Source of the DNA: Winogradskya consettensis
GTDB taxonomy: Bacteria; Actinomycetota; Actinomycetes; Mycobacteriales; Micromonosporaceae
Direction: 5' to 3'
DNA: 64,000 nt
Assembly (NCBI RefSeq): GCF_018332715.1
Contig: NZ_BOQP01000046.1
Coordinates: forward strand, 62,001 to 126,000
Shown here: positions 8,028 to 16,052 of the stretch, piece by piece
Layout of the letters: each line of letters starts with the position of its first letter
Numbering within the stretch: position 1 is the first letter of the stretch
Made by a program: the position numbers and the translations under genes
The notes under the pieces: model-generated
Database searches by the model: none
Told to the model about the DNA's origin: nothing
The model's input: the letters and a program-made list of their open reading frames with translations, nothing else

Positions 8028-8606
8028 TCAGGCCGGGTGGTCCGGTGGGGTGGTGGTGAGGCTTTCGAAGCAGGGGCGGAGCAGGGTGATGATCTGGTCG
8101 GGTGAGGCGTCCGCGAGGGTGGTGAGGCGTAGCAGGTACCGCTCGGCGAGGACGCCGTGGATGATCGCGCTGAGGAGGCTGGCGCGGAGGGCGGCGTCGG
8201 GGGCTGGGATTGCGTTGGTGAGCTGGTCGAGCTGGGGCTGGGCGGCGGTCCGGTAGCGGTCGGCGGCGTCGGCGTTGGTGAGCATTGAGCGTAGTACTGC
8301 CAGGGAGGCTTCCGGCTCGTCGGTCAGGCGCTGGCCCAACGACGTCAGCAGCGCCTCGGTGGCGCCGCCGGGTCCGATTTCGCCGAGGTCGTCGGCTGTC
8401 TCGGTGGCCCGGGCGAACAGCAGGTCCTTGCTGCCGAAATAGTGCATGACCAGGCCGGCGTCGACGCCGGCGGCTGATGCGACGGCGCGGATCGTGGTGC
8501 GGTCGTAGCCGAGTTCGGCGAAGAGCTGCCGGGCTGCGGTGAGGATGCGGTCCTCGGTCAGGCGGCGCTGCTGTGCGCGGGTGGGGCGGGCCGTCGGTTC
8601 AGTCAC
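8028..8606 (-). CDS. TetR-family transcriptional regulator
   Basis: A 192-residue protein. Residues about 15-62 are a TetR HTH: I-L-T-A-A-R-Q-L-F-A-E-L-G-Y-D-R-T-T-I then V-D-A-G-L-V-M-H-Y-F-G-S-K as recognition helix. The rest is a helical ligand domain of the kind common in actinobacterial TetR proteins. It is divergently transcribed from the NTF2-like gene at 8692 with an 85-bp spacer containing palindromic sites, so it most likely represses that gene and itself. The ATG at 8606 gives a standard short N-terminal arm. Confidence 0.88.
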   Translation of the reverse strand: MTEPTARPTRAQQRRLTEDRILTAARQLFAELGYDRTTIRAVASAAGVDAGLVMHYFGSKDLLFARATETADDLGEIGPGGATEALLTSLGQRLTDEPEASLAVLRSMLTNADAADRYRTAAQPQLDQLTNAIPAPDAALRASLLSAIIHGVLAERYLLRLTTLADASPDQIITLLRPCFESLTTTPPDHPA

Positions 8607-8645
8607 GCGTTCATTCTACGGGCGTTGACTGATGGGGCTATTTCG

Positions 8646-8661
8646 TTCTACGCTCGTTCAA
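8646..8661. promoter_or_regulatory. Candidate TetR operator
   Basis: TTCTACG-CT-CGTTCAA is an imperfect inverted repeat (five of seven positions pair) in the spacer between the divergent TetR and NTF2-like genes. The half-site CGTTCAAT recurs at 8655-8662 and 8670-8677, and a related TTCTACGGGCGTTGA lies next to the TetR start. Confidence 0.45.
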
Positions 8662-8691
8662 TCAACAAGCGTTCAATGAAGGAGAGCTGAT

Positions 8692-9129
8692 ATGACCGCC
8701 ACGTCACGGGAAGTGGTTGAGCAGGTGCTGGCTGCGGGTCTCGCGCAGGACACCGGGAGCTTTGTCGACCTGTTCGCCGAGGATGGCTACGTCGAGTGGC
8801 CGTACGTTCCGGCTGGTATTCCGGGGCGCGTCGAGGGTCGTGAACAGCTTCGGGAGTTTTTGACCGCGCAGGCCGGGGGGCTCGTCAAGTTCGAGGAGTA
8901 CCGCAACACGGTGATTCACGAGACCACCGATCCCGAGGTCGTGATCGTCGAGTACGAGGCGCACGGCACCGTGATCCCCACCGGCGCACCGTTACGCCAG
9001 ACGATCATTGCCGTGCTGCGGATCCAGGCGGGCCTTGTCGTCTCCTATCGCGACTATCTGAACCCGCTGGTTCTGGCCGAAGCCCTGGCCGCCGCCGATA
9101 GCGCGGGACCCGCAACGGCCGGCTCGTGA
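8692..9129 (+). CDS. NTF2-like (SnoaL-type) protein
   Basis: A 145-residue single-domain protein of the NTF2/SnoaL alpha+beta-barrel fold: an N-terminal helix pair (V-V-E-Q-V-L-A-A-G-L), then F-V-D-L-F-A-E-D-G-Y-V-E-W-P-Y, the usual strand with the polar cavity residues, and a C-terminal R-D-Y-L-N-P-L. The family includes small-molecule isomerases and ligand-binding proteins; the reaction cannot be predicted. A GGAG site sits 6 nt upstream of the ATG. Divergent TetR regulator implies induction by a small ligand. Confidence 0.75.
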   Translation: MTATSREVVEQVLAAGLAQDTGSFVDLFAEDGYVEWPYVPAGIPGRVEGREQLREFLTAQAGGLVKFEEYRNTVIHETTDPEVVIVEYEAHGTVIPTGAPLRQTIIAVLRIQAGLVVSYRDYLNPLVLAEALAAADSAGPATAGS

Positions 9130-9165
9130 AAACAGCGTCAGCCGGCTCGTGAGGACAGTGTCAGC
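9120..9165. repeat. 23-bp imperfect tandem duplication at a gene end
   Basis: Two adjacent 23-bp copies beginning CGGCTCGTGA differ at three positions. The first contains the stop codon of the NTF2-like gene; the second repeats it just downstream. It looks like a small recent duplication. Confidence 0.7.
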
Positions 9166-9225
9166 CGGCCGATGACGGCAGGGTGCGGGGCCGCGACGGA
9201 CGGCTGATGGTGGCAGGATCGGGGC

Positions 9226-9744
9226 ATGCTCGGTGACCGGTGGGGCGTGACCGATGATGAGGTTGCGCGGGCCTATCCCTGTGATGATCTGGTGGATGCG
9301 CCCGCTCTGCAGGCGTGGCGGGGTGTGGGGATCGATGCGCCGGTCGCCGCGGTGTGGCCGTGGGTGACGCAGATCAGGCTGGCGCCGTATTCCTACGACT
9401 GGATCGACAACCTCGGGCGCCGGTCACCGCGGGAGCTGGCGGGGCTGCCCGAGCCCCAGGCCGGCGAGACGTTCACCGCCACGGCCGGCCGCAGTCTGGG
9501 CAGGATCGTCGCGGTCGGCCCGGGGCATCAGCTCACCGGGGTGATCATGGGGGCCTACATGTCGTATGTCCTGGTCGCGCAGCCGGACGACACGACGCGC
9601 CTGCTGCTCAAGGTTGTCATGCGCGCGAACCGCTGGGTCGCCCTCGGCGTGTCCGTCGGTGATCTCGTCATGGCACGTCGTCAGTTGCTCAACCTGAAGC
9701 ACCTGGCGGAGAAGACCCACGCGGCGGGTACGGTCGGGGCGTGA
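9226..9744 (+). CDS. SRPBCC-fold protein
   Basis: A 172-residue protein with the START/SRPBCC pattern: I-D-A-P-V-A-A-V-W-P-W-V-T-Q near residue 37 (the first strand and following helix), then Y-D-W-I-D-N-L, a long beta-rich middle and a C-terminal helix (L-V-M-A-R-R-Q-L-L-N-L-K-H-L-A-E). Proteins of this group bind hydrophobic ligands; no catalytic set is obvious. Its stop overlaps the start of the next gene (GTGA), so the two are probably co-translated. Confidence 0.72.
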   Translation: MLGDRWGVTDDEVARAYPCDDLVDAPALQAWRGVGIDAPVAAVWPWVTQIRLAPYSYDWIDNLGRRSPRELAGLPEPQAGETFTATAGRSLGRIVAVGPGHQLTGVIMGAYMSYVLVAQPDDTTRLLLKVVMRANRWVALGVSVGDLVMARRQLLNLKHLAEKTHAAGTVGA

Positions 9745-10829
9745 CGCTGCCCCGCTGGTCGCTGGCCGGCACCGACGATGTGCTGCTGGCCGTGTGTGCC
9801 GACATCGACGGGCTCTTCGCCGATCTGCCGCCCCGGCCGCGGGAGCGTTTCACCCTGCTGGGCTGCGAGCCGGCCGGGGCCCTGCGGGAAGGGGCGTGGC
9901 TGGGCAACGTGTGGCTCCTGGCGCGGCCCGACCATGCGGCGATGCTGCGCGACTGGGGCGGGGAGCAGTTGGTGGACACGGCGGTGCTCGGGCACCGGCC
10001 GTCGGCGGGTTCTCCGGGCCTCGTCGACGTCGACCTGGAGGGCCTCGTCAGCGTCTACGACCGTACCGACAATGTGGACCGGCCCGATGATGTCACCGGC
10101 TTCGTGCTGTACGGCTCCGGCGATTCCTTGCTGGGTAGCTGCGCCGACGTCACCGGCGTCTTCCGGGAGCGGGCGGCGCCCCCGATTCCGCAGGTCACGT
10201 TGATCGGATGCCGGGCCGGCGAGACCCTGAAAGTGGGGCAGCGTATCTCCGGGAAGGTGGGGGCCATCGCGGCCGACGGCTCGGCCATCGGCCTGATCGA
10301 CAGCTGGGTCACCGGCACGATCGTGGCAAGTGTGCCGTCCGCTGACGGGCTCCTGAAGATCACCGTCGACAGCGACAGCCACGAGCCCAGTCCCACGGGC
10401 TTACGGGACATCGTGGACATCTGGCGCGCGGGCCGGCCCACCGAGAACAACCTGTGGGCCGGCTATGACCGGGACCTGCGCGAGGAGTGGGCGGGTGTGG
10501 CGCTGGCCAACCATCCCGGTGCCGCGAAGAAGGAGCCGTTCGATCTGGACGGCCGGTTCGTCACCGATGTCGAGGGTTTCTACTGCGCGCTCGGCGAGGC
10601 GGTCAACGGGCCGGGCGGCTACTTCGGCTGGAACCTCGACGCCCTGGAGGACTGCCTGCGCGGACGCTGGGGTGCCCAGCCTCCGTTCCGCCTGCGGTGG
10701 CACGACTCGGCGGTGGCCCGCGAACACCTGGTCGCCGGGTACGACCGCCACCGCTCCAGCCCCACGGTCACCCTGGACTACCTCCTCGAAACGTTCGCCG
10801 AGCACGGCGTCGACGTCGATCTGCGCTGA
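9741..10829 (+). CDS. Barstar-family protein with duplicated N-terminal domain
   Basis: A 362-residue protein. The last 90 residues match the barnase-inhibitor (barstar) family: V-T-D-V-E-G-F-Y-C-A-L-G-E-A-V, then Y-F-G-W-N-L-D-A-L-E-D-C-L, the helix-turn segment that contacts the RNase in barstar. The N-terminal half holds two similar modules (about 12-60 and 127-175), each with C-A-D-x-x-G-x-F, a T-L-x-G-C strand and a G-x-x-W/I-G-x-V turn, suggesting an internal duplication. No barnase-like RNase gene is nearby, so a role as immunity protein is uncertain. Start is GTG overlapping the SRPBCC gene by four bases. Confidence 0.7.
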   Translation: MTLPRWSLAGTDDVLLAVCADIDGLFADLPPRPRERFTLLGCEPAGALREGAWLGNVWLLARPDHAAMLRDWGGEQLVDTAVLGHRPSAGSPGLVDVDLEGLVSVYDRTDNVDRPDDVTGFVLYGSGDSLLGSCADVTGVFRERAAPPIPQVTLIGCRAGETLKVGQRISGKVGAIAADGSAIGLIDSWVTGTIVASVPSADGLLKITVDSDSHEPSPTGLRDIVDIWRAGRPTENNLWAGYDRDLREEWAGVALANHPGAAKKEPFDLDGRFVTDVEGFYCALGEAVNGPGGYFGWNLDALEDCLRGRWGAQPPFRLRWHDSAVAREHLVAGYDRHRSSPTVTLDYLLETFAEHGVDVDLR

Positions 10830-10837
10830 CCCACCCG

Positions 10838-13453
10838 TCAAGGCAGCGGGGTGAAGGTGCTGGTGCCGGCGCCGGCGGTGTAGATCGCGAAGCCGTCGTG
10901 GATGCCGGTGAAAGTCACCGCGCCCGTGGCGAGTGGCCGGCGGGTTCCCGCGATCGGGACGTGGATCTCGGCCGTGACGTTCGTGGGGATGCCGGCCACG
11001 ATGGCCGTGCCGCCGCGGACCGTTCGCCAGCGGAGGGCGAGGGTGCCTGACGGGGTCCAGGTGGTGCCTTCGGCGTGGGTGAGGGTGGTTCCGGTGGGTG
11101 GCGATATGCGTACGGTGCGGGCGGCCGGACCGGTGACCGTCACGCCGAGCAGGTCCTGCTGGAGTTCGACGAGGGCGGTGGCGCCCCAGCCGTGGGACAT
11201 GCTGTCGCCTCGTTCCGGGGCTTCCCAGGATTCCCAGGTGAACGTGCCGCCGCGGGCGAGCACGTTGGCCCAGCCCAGGGACGTGGGGTCGGTGAGGCGG
11301 GCGAGGACCTCGTCGTCGCGGCCCGCGCGGTGCAGTGCGGCCAGGAGCAGGTCCGCGGTCATCGGGCTCATCTGCAACTTGAGCGAGGCGATGTAGTCGG
11401 CTACCTCGGTGCCGGCGCCCAGGAACGCCAGGGCGTACGCGTTGGCGATCTGGGAGGCGTGCGTCGAGCCCAGGCCGTCGACGTAGATGCCGTCCGGGCG
11501 CCGCAGCTGGGTGGTGATGGCGTCCGTCAGGCGGTCGGCGTCGGCGAGCAGGTCCGCCGAGGGGAGGCCGAGGGCGGCTGCCTGCTGGGCGGTGCTGCGC
11601 AGGACGTCGACGGCGAGGATGTTGACCGTGGTGCGGGCCGCCGGGGTCGTGTCGTAGCCGTAGCGGTTGGGCCAGTCGATGATGCCGTAGAGGTACGCGC
11701 CGCTGCCGCCGGCCAGGTTCGTGACGAGGCCGGTGGCCGGGTCGATGTAGCGGCGGACGTAGTCGGCGATCGCGAGGTTCACCGGGTAGGCCTGGGCCAG
11801 CAGCGTACGGTCGCCCGACGCCAGGTAGTAGTCCCACGTCCAGCCGGGGAACATCTCGGTGAAGTCGGGGATGTCGCGCTTGCCGTCACCGTTGGGGTAG
11901 ACGGCGTTGAGCCTGCCGTCCGGCCAGTAACGCTGCTGGGAGGCGATGAACTCGCGGATCGCCTTGGCGGTCATCGCGTAGTCGCCGGAGCCGCCCATCA
12001 GCGCGCGGGAGATGTTCACCGAGTCGGCGAGGAACTGCCCCTTCTCGCGGGTCGGGGTGTCGAGGAACTGCTCCTGCGCGGAGTAGAGCGCCGACCGCTG
12101 CATCAGCGTGAACACGTCGTCCAGCGTGGGGTCCGAGCTGCTGAAGGTCGCAGAGTGGGAGATCGAGGTGTGCTGCACGACGGCGGCGATGTCCGCGGGT
12201 GTGGAGACCTGGAGGTAGCGGAACCCCTCGTAGGTGAAGGCCTCGTAGGTCTGGTCGCCGGCGCTCTGGGCGTACGTATAGGAAAGGTCTGTGCTCTGGT
12301 TGTCCTGGCTCGTGTTGGAGACCGAGCCGTCCGCGTTGAGCAGGTAACCGGCCACCATGGACACCGTCGTGCCGGCGACCCCGTCGCGGAAGCGCACGCG
12401 GGGCATCGCGGGGATGACCTTGCCGAAGTCGGCGACCACGGCACCGGACGCCAGCGTGGTCACGCGCACCGGCTTGACGGTCTCGTAGCTGAGGCGGGTC
12501 TGCTGCGCCTGCAGATGCGGTGACGCCGCGACGACCGGAGCCTGCCACGCCGAGTCGTCGAAGCCCGCCCTGGTCCAGGCCATGGACTGGGGGAGCGCGT
12601 TCTCGATGTAGTCGCGGCCGTCGCCGTTGCGGTACGCCGCCGCCAGCCACGGACCGCGGGTCACCTTCCAGGTGCCGTCGGAGAGCACCACCTGCCGTGA
12701 CCCGTCGGCGTGGTCGATCACCAGGCGTGCCTGCAGCCCGGGTTCACCCGCCGGTCGTCCCTGCCCGGGGCCGTACCAGTGGTAGAGCACGCCGAGTGCC
12801 GCGTCGGTGCCGGGCCGTAGCCGCGACGTGACATCGGTGACCTGGTAATACCCCTCACCCGGGTACGCGTACGCCTGACCGCGGTCGACCAGCGCCCCGT
12901 TCACGAACGCCTGATACTGCTGCGAAGCCGACACGTAGAGTCGCGCCCGCACCACGCGCCCCGCACCGACAGTGAACTCCGTGCGCGCCTGTGTGTAATC
13001 GTCCTTCTCGGCCGTCGTACGCCGGATCCAGCTCGCCTGCCAGTCGGCGTCCGCGATCCCCGTGTCGAACGTGGACGCCGACCAGGGGGACACGGCGCCG
13101 GCGCGGTCCCAGGTGCGGACGCGCCAGCGGTAGGTGGTGCCGTTGATCAGCGCCGGGCCCGCGTACGGAACAAAAGAGCTCTCGCGCGACGCGACCTTGC
13201 CGCTGTCCCAGACCTCGCCGGCCGCGAAGACCTTGATCTGGTACGCGCTCTGGCGCTCACCGGCGTCGAGGTCCCGGGGCCGCCAGCCGAACAGCGGCGC
13301 ACCCTCGACCCCCAGCGGTTCCGCCCGGTCACCGATCGTCAGGCCGGCGGGGCTGAGCGGGGCCAGATTGCCCGCGGCTCGCGCCGGGGTGGCCGCGCCG
13401 AGGACGGGCAGGAGCAACGCGACCGCGAATGCTCCGATACGGGTGACGTTCAT
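10838..13453 (-). CDS. Secreted alpha-L-rhamnosidase (GH78)
   Basis: An 871-residue exported glycoside hydrolase. A Sec signal peptide (positively charged start, hydrophobic core, A-R-A at 24-26) precedes a beta-sandwich N-terminal region, a Bac_rhamnosid_N domain (about 130-300) with A-F-V-N-G, a second beta domain with V-A-D-F-G-K, the six-hairpin catalytic domain (about 430-770) and a C-terminal beta domain. The motif D-T-P-T-R-E-K-G-Q-F-L-A-D (465-477) corresponds to the family's D-x-P-x-R-E-K loop with the presumed general acid E470. It would release terminal L-rhamnose from plant or bacterial glycans outside the cell. No sugar transporter is adjacent. The ATG at 13453 is set by the signal peptide. 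Confidence 0.9.
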   Translation of the reverse strand: MNVTRIGAFAVALLLPVLGAATPARAAGNLAPLSPAGLTIGDRAEPLGVEGAPLFGWRPRDLDAGERQSAYQIKVFAAGEVWDSGKVASRESSFVPYAGPALINGTTYRWRVRTWDRAGAVSPWSASTFDTGIADADWQASWIRRTTAEKDDYTQARTEFTVGAGRVVRARLYVSASQQYQAFVNGALVDRGQAYAYPGEGYYQVTDVTSRLRPGTDAALGVLYHWYGPGQGRPAGEPGLQARLVIDHADGSRQVVLSDGTWKVTRGPWLAAAYRNGDGRDYIENALPQSMAWTRAGFDDSAWQAPVVAASPHLQAQQTRLSYETVKPVRVTTLASGAVVADFGKVIPAMPRVRFRDGVAGTTVSMVAGYLLNADGSVSNTSQDNQSTDLSYTYAQSAGDQTYEAFTYEGFRYLQVSTPADIAAVVQHTSISHSATFSSSDPTLDDVFTLMQRSALYSAQEQFLDTPTREKGQFLADSVNISRALMGGSGDYAMTAKAIREFIASQQRYWPDGRLNAVYPNGDGKRDIPDFTEMFPGWTWDYYLASGDRTLLAQAYPVNLAIADYVRRYIDPATGLVTNLAGGSGAYLYGIIDWPNRYGYDTTPAARTTVNILAVDVLRSTAQQAAALGLPSADLLADADRLTDAITTQLRRPDGIYVDGLGSTHASQIANAYALAFLGAGTEVADYIASLKLQMSPMTADLLLAALHRAGRDDEVLARLTDPTSLGWANVLARGGTFTWESWEAPERGDSMSHGWGATALVELQQDLLGVTVTGPAARTVRISPPTGTTLTHAEGTTWTPSGTLALRWRTVRGGTAIVAGIPTNVTAEIHVPIAGTRRPLATGAVTFTGIHDGFAIYTAGAGTSTFTPLP

Positions 13454-13487
13454 GCTGCCTCTTCCGGAGAAGGAAATCGGCGAGCAT

Positions 13488-14036
13488 CTATGTAAACACA
13501 GATCGCAGCTCGGCGTACGCGGAGCCGAGGGTTTGCTGGGTGTAATGGGCGTTGAGGCCGCTCGGGTTGGGCAGGACCCAGACCGTGACCCCGCCGATGG
13601 TCTCGCTCTGCGGTCCGGTTCTCGCTTTCGGCCGGTCGAATGCTGATCGGTACGCCGTGACGCCCAGCACCGCCAGGCATTGCGGCCGCCACCGCTCGAC
13701 GAGCCCGGTGAGAATCTCCCCGCCGGCCTTGAGCTCGGCGGCGTCGAGCTCGTCCGCGCGGGCCGTGGCCCGGGCGACCACATTGGTGATGCCCAGCCCC
13801 ATCGCCGGCAGCAACCCCTGCTCCGAGGGGTGCAGCACACGCGGGGTGAACCCGGCCAGGTGCAGGGCCGGCCAGAACCTGTTGCCCGGCCGCGCGAAGT
13901 GGTGCCCGGTCGCCGCCGAGTAGAGGCTCGGGTTGATCCCGGAGAACAGCACCTTCAGGCCCGGCCCGACCAGGTCCGGGATCGTCCTGTTCCGCGCCGC
14001 GGCAACCTCGTCCGGCGTGGGCCTCGAAAATTCCAT
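13488..14036 (-). CDS. mug: G/U mismatch-specific DNA glycosylase
   Basis: A 182-residue base-excision-repair enzyme of the uracil-DNA glycosylase superfamily. It carries the Mug motif 1 G-I-N-P-S (about 34-38, with Asn as catalytic residue) and motif 2 P-N-P-S-G-L-N near residue 156, which wedges into the DNA. The length fits the family (about 165-185). It removes uracil or ethenocytosine opposite guanine. It lies three bases downstream of the SDR gene on the same strand, in an apparent operon headed by an XRE regulator. Confidence 0.9.
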   Translation of the reverse strand: MEFSRPTPDEVAAARNRTIPDLVGPGLKVLFSGINPSLYSAATGHHFARPGNRFWPALHLAGFTPRVLHPSEQGLLPAMGLGITNVVARATARADELDAAELKAGGEILTGLVERWRPQCLAVLGVTAYRSAFDRPKARTGPQSETIGGVTVWVLPNPSGLNAHYTQQTLGSAYAELRSVFT

Positions 14037-14039
14037 ACC

Positions 14040-14795
14040 TCAGATCATGCGCGTGGAGCCGCCGTCGATCGGAATCTGGATGCCGGTGAGGAACCCGGCG
14101 GCGGGGGAGAGCACGAACGCCGCGACCTTGCCGAACTCCTCGGGCTGGCCCATGCGCTTCAACGGCACCGCGGCGGTCGACGTGGCCTCGGCCTGCGCCG
14201 GGTCGTCACTCGCCGCGAACAGTTGCCGGTTGCGGTCGGTGAGGATCCGGCCCGGCAGCAGGCTCACCACCCGGATCCCGCGCGGCCCCAGCTCGTCGGC
14301 CATGTCCTTGGCGACGCCGGCCAGTCCCGGGCGCAACCCGTTCGACAGTCCCAGGCCCGGCAACGGCACCCGGGTCGACGTGGACAGCACGAACGCGATG
14401 GCGCCGCCCTCCTCCAGCACCGCGGCGAACGTACGCGCCGCGCGCACCGAACCGAGAAAGACCGTCTCGAAGGCCTCCCGCCAGTGATCGTCAAGCTGCT
14501 CGAGCGCTGTCCCGAGGCTGGGCCCGCCCACCGAGATCAACGCCCCGTCCAGCCGCCCGAACGTCTCCTTCGCCGTCCGCAGCAGCAGCTCCGGCGTGGC
14601 GGGATCGGTCAGGTCGGCGGCGACCCCGACGGCATCGGCACCCAGCTGCTCCACGGCGGCGTCGACACTCGCCTGCGACCGCGAGGAGATCACCACCCGC
14701 GCGCCGTCGGCCACGAGCGCCTCGGCGGTGGCGAGCCCGAGCCCCTTGGAGGCGCCGGTCAGGATATAGACACGTTCGGCCAGACCAAGATCCAT
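14040..14795 (-). CDS. SDR-family oxidoreductase
   Basis: A 251-residue short-chain dehydrogenase/reductase. N-terminal T-G-A-S-K-G-L-G (cofactor loop), V-V-I-S-S-R-S after the second strand (Arg suggests NADPH), and I-S-V-G-G-P-S in place of the usual N-N-A-G. The catalytic-serine strand reads V-L-S-T-S-T-R-V-P, and the usual Y-x-x-x-K is L-S-N-G-L-R, i.e. Tyr and Lys are not conserved. This divergent pattern is familiar from actinobacterial SDR proteins but makes the chemistry uncertain. The ATG at 14795 gives the standard start one strand before the glycine loop. Same-strand neighbour of the XRE gene (16-bp gap) and mug. Confidence 0.8.
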   Translation of the reverse strand: MDLGLAERVYILTGASKGLGLATAEALVADGARVVISSRSQASVDAAVEQLGADAVGVAADLTDPATPELLLRTAKETFGRLDGALISVGGPSLGTALEQLDDHWREAFETVFLGSVRAARTFAAVLEEGGAIAFVLSTSTRVPLPGLGLSNGLRPGLAGVAKDMADELGPRGIRVVSLLPGRILTDRNRQLFAASDDPAQAEATSTAAVPLKRMGQPEEFGKVAAFVLSPAAGFLTGIQIPIDGGSTRMI

Positions 14796-14811
14796 AGTCC
14801 TGATCCTGCCA

Positions 14812-15567
14812 CTACTCGCCCGTTTCGCGCCGCAGGTAACGCGTCGTCGCATCATTCGCCGGAAGGAACGACTCGACCGCCAGCTCCGCGAGGGTGACAT
14901 CGAGCGGCGTCCCGAGCACCGACGTGACGCTGAAGAACTCCAGCTCCCGGTCGCCCGCCCGGATTCGCAGCGGCACCACCGGCCCGGTCACGGCGTGAAC
15001 CTTCCCTCCGGGCAATTTGGACAATTCCGCATGCAGGTCGCGCAGGACCGGATCGCCGGTCACGCCCGCCTGGTGGTCCAGCCGATGCAATACATGGGTA
15101 CGCCACTGAGCGAAGTTCACGATCCGCCCCGCCACGCCGTCGGGGTGCAGCGACAACCGCAGCACGTTGACGGGTGGCTCCAGCAGCTCCGCCCTCGCCC
15201 CCTGGGTGAGCAGCCCCGCGGCCCGGTTCGCGTCGACCAGCGTCCAGTGCCGGTCGACCAGGATCGCCGGGTACGGCTCGTGCCCCGCCAGCACGTCGCG
15301 CAGCCCGGCCAGTATGACGGCGATGTCGGGGCCGCCCTCGGCGTACTCGGGAGCGAACCCGCCCGCGAGCAGCAACGCGTTCCGCGCCCGCAACGGCACG
15401 TTCAGCTCCTCCGCCAGCCGCAGGATCATCTCCCGCGTCGGCCTGGACCGCCCGGTCTCCAGAAACGACAGATGCCTTGCCGACACCCCCGCCCGGTGGG
15501 ACAGCTGGAGCTGACTCAACCGCCTGCTGCCCCGCCACTCCCGCAGCAGCCCGCCCACCTCAGCCAT
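14812..15567 (-). CDS. XRE-family regulator with MmyB-type ligand domain
   Basis: A 251-residue protein: an N-terminal HTH_XRE (about 5-60; L-R-E-W-R-G-S-R-R-L-S-Q-L-Q-L-S, then S-A-R-H-L-S-F-L-E-T-G-R-S-R-P) followed by the MmyB-like ligand-binding domain (about 95-245; Y-P-A-I-L-V-D-R-H-W-T-L-V-D-A-N-R-A). Such regulators usually control an adjacent SDR or similar enzyme; here the SDR lies directly downstream on the same strand and an NTF2-like gene diverges. A perfect palindrome lies 25 bp upstream of its start. Confidence 0.9.
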   Translation of the reverse strand: MAEVGGLLREWRGSRRLSQLQLSHRAGVSARHLSFLETGRSRPTREMILRLAEELNVPLRARNALLLAGGFAPEYAEGGPDIAVILAGLRDVLAGHEPYPAILVDRHWTLVDANRAAGLLTQGARAELLEPPVNVLRLSLHPDGVAGRIVNFAQWRTHVLHRLDHQAGVTGDPVLRDLHAELSKLPGGKVHAVTGPVVPLRIRAGDRELEFFSVTSVLGTPLDVTLAELAVESFLPANDATTRYLRRETGE

Positions 15568-15591
15568 GCCCCGATCGTAGGGCCGCCCCGC

Positions 15592-15606
15592 TTACCTGCG
15601 AGGTAA
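15592..15606. promoter_or_regulatory. Candidate operator of the XRE/MmyB regulator
   Basis: TTACCT-GCG-AGGTAA is a perfect inverted repeat centred between the divergent XRE gene (start 15567) and NTF2-like gene (start 15642). Placement and symmetry suit a dimeric regulator controlling both directions. Confidence 0.6.
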
Positions 15607-15641
15607 TCGCCACCCCTACCGCTGCGGGAGAAGGTCATCGC

Positions 15642-16025
15642 ATGACAGACATCGCGACCACGGTCGAGCAGTACCTGTCCCTCTGGAACGAACCCGACCC
15701 GGCAACGCGCCGTACGCTGATCGCCGACCTGTTCAGCCCCGGGATCCGCTACACGGATCCGCTGGCGTCGGTCACCGGCCACGACGCCCTGAACACGCTG
15801 ATCGGCGCCGCCCAGCAGCAGTTCCCCGGCCTGGCCTTCACCCCCGGCGACCCGCCGGACGCCCACCACGACCAGGCCCGCTTCACCTGGCACCTCACCC
15901 CGTCCGCCGATCTGTCCGCCGGCTCGGCCGCCGAACCCGTCGCCACCGGTTTCGACGTCATCGAACTCGGCCCCGACGGCCGTATCGTCACGGTGCTCGG
16001 CTTCCTGGACAAAGTCCCGGGCTGA
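15642..16025 (+). CDS. NTF2-like (SnoaL-type) protein
   Basis: A 127-residue NTF2-fold protein with the usual opening Y-L-S-L-W-N-E-P-D-P-A-T-R-R, then F-S-P-G-I-R-Y-T-D-P and G-H-D-A-L-N-T-L-I. Downstream R-F-T-W-H-L and G-F-D-V-I-E-L-G-P-D-G-R-I are family hallmarks. Ligand or reaction unknown. The ATG at 15642 follows a GGGAGAAGG site; the longer upstream frame has no family match. Divergent from the XRE regulator across the palindrome at 15592, so probably under its control. Confidence 0.75.
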   Translation: MTDIATTVEQYLSLWNEPDPATRRTLIADLFSPGIRYTDPLASVTGHDALNTLIGAAQQQFPGLAFTPGDPPDAHHDQARFTWHLTPSADLSAGSAAEPVATGFDVIELGPDGRIVTVLGFLDKVPG

Positions 16026-16052
16026 CCGGGCCGAGCTTCCGGCGGGGCTTGG

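Noticed and set aside
7107..8256. Three long forward frames (280-334 codons)
   Set aside because: All three are open over the same repeat block and give low-complexity Arg/Ala/Pro/Cys text; no ribosome site or domain.
9741..10829. Toxin-antitoxin module based on the barstar domain
   Set aside because: No barnase-like or other toxin gene adjoins it, so only the barstar-like domain is claimed.
11075..12523. 482-codon plus-strand frame
   Set aside because: Antisense to the GH78 rhamnosidase and lacks any recognisable motif.
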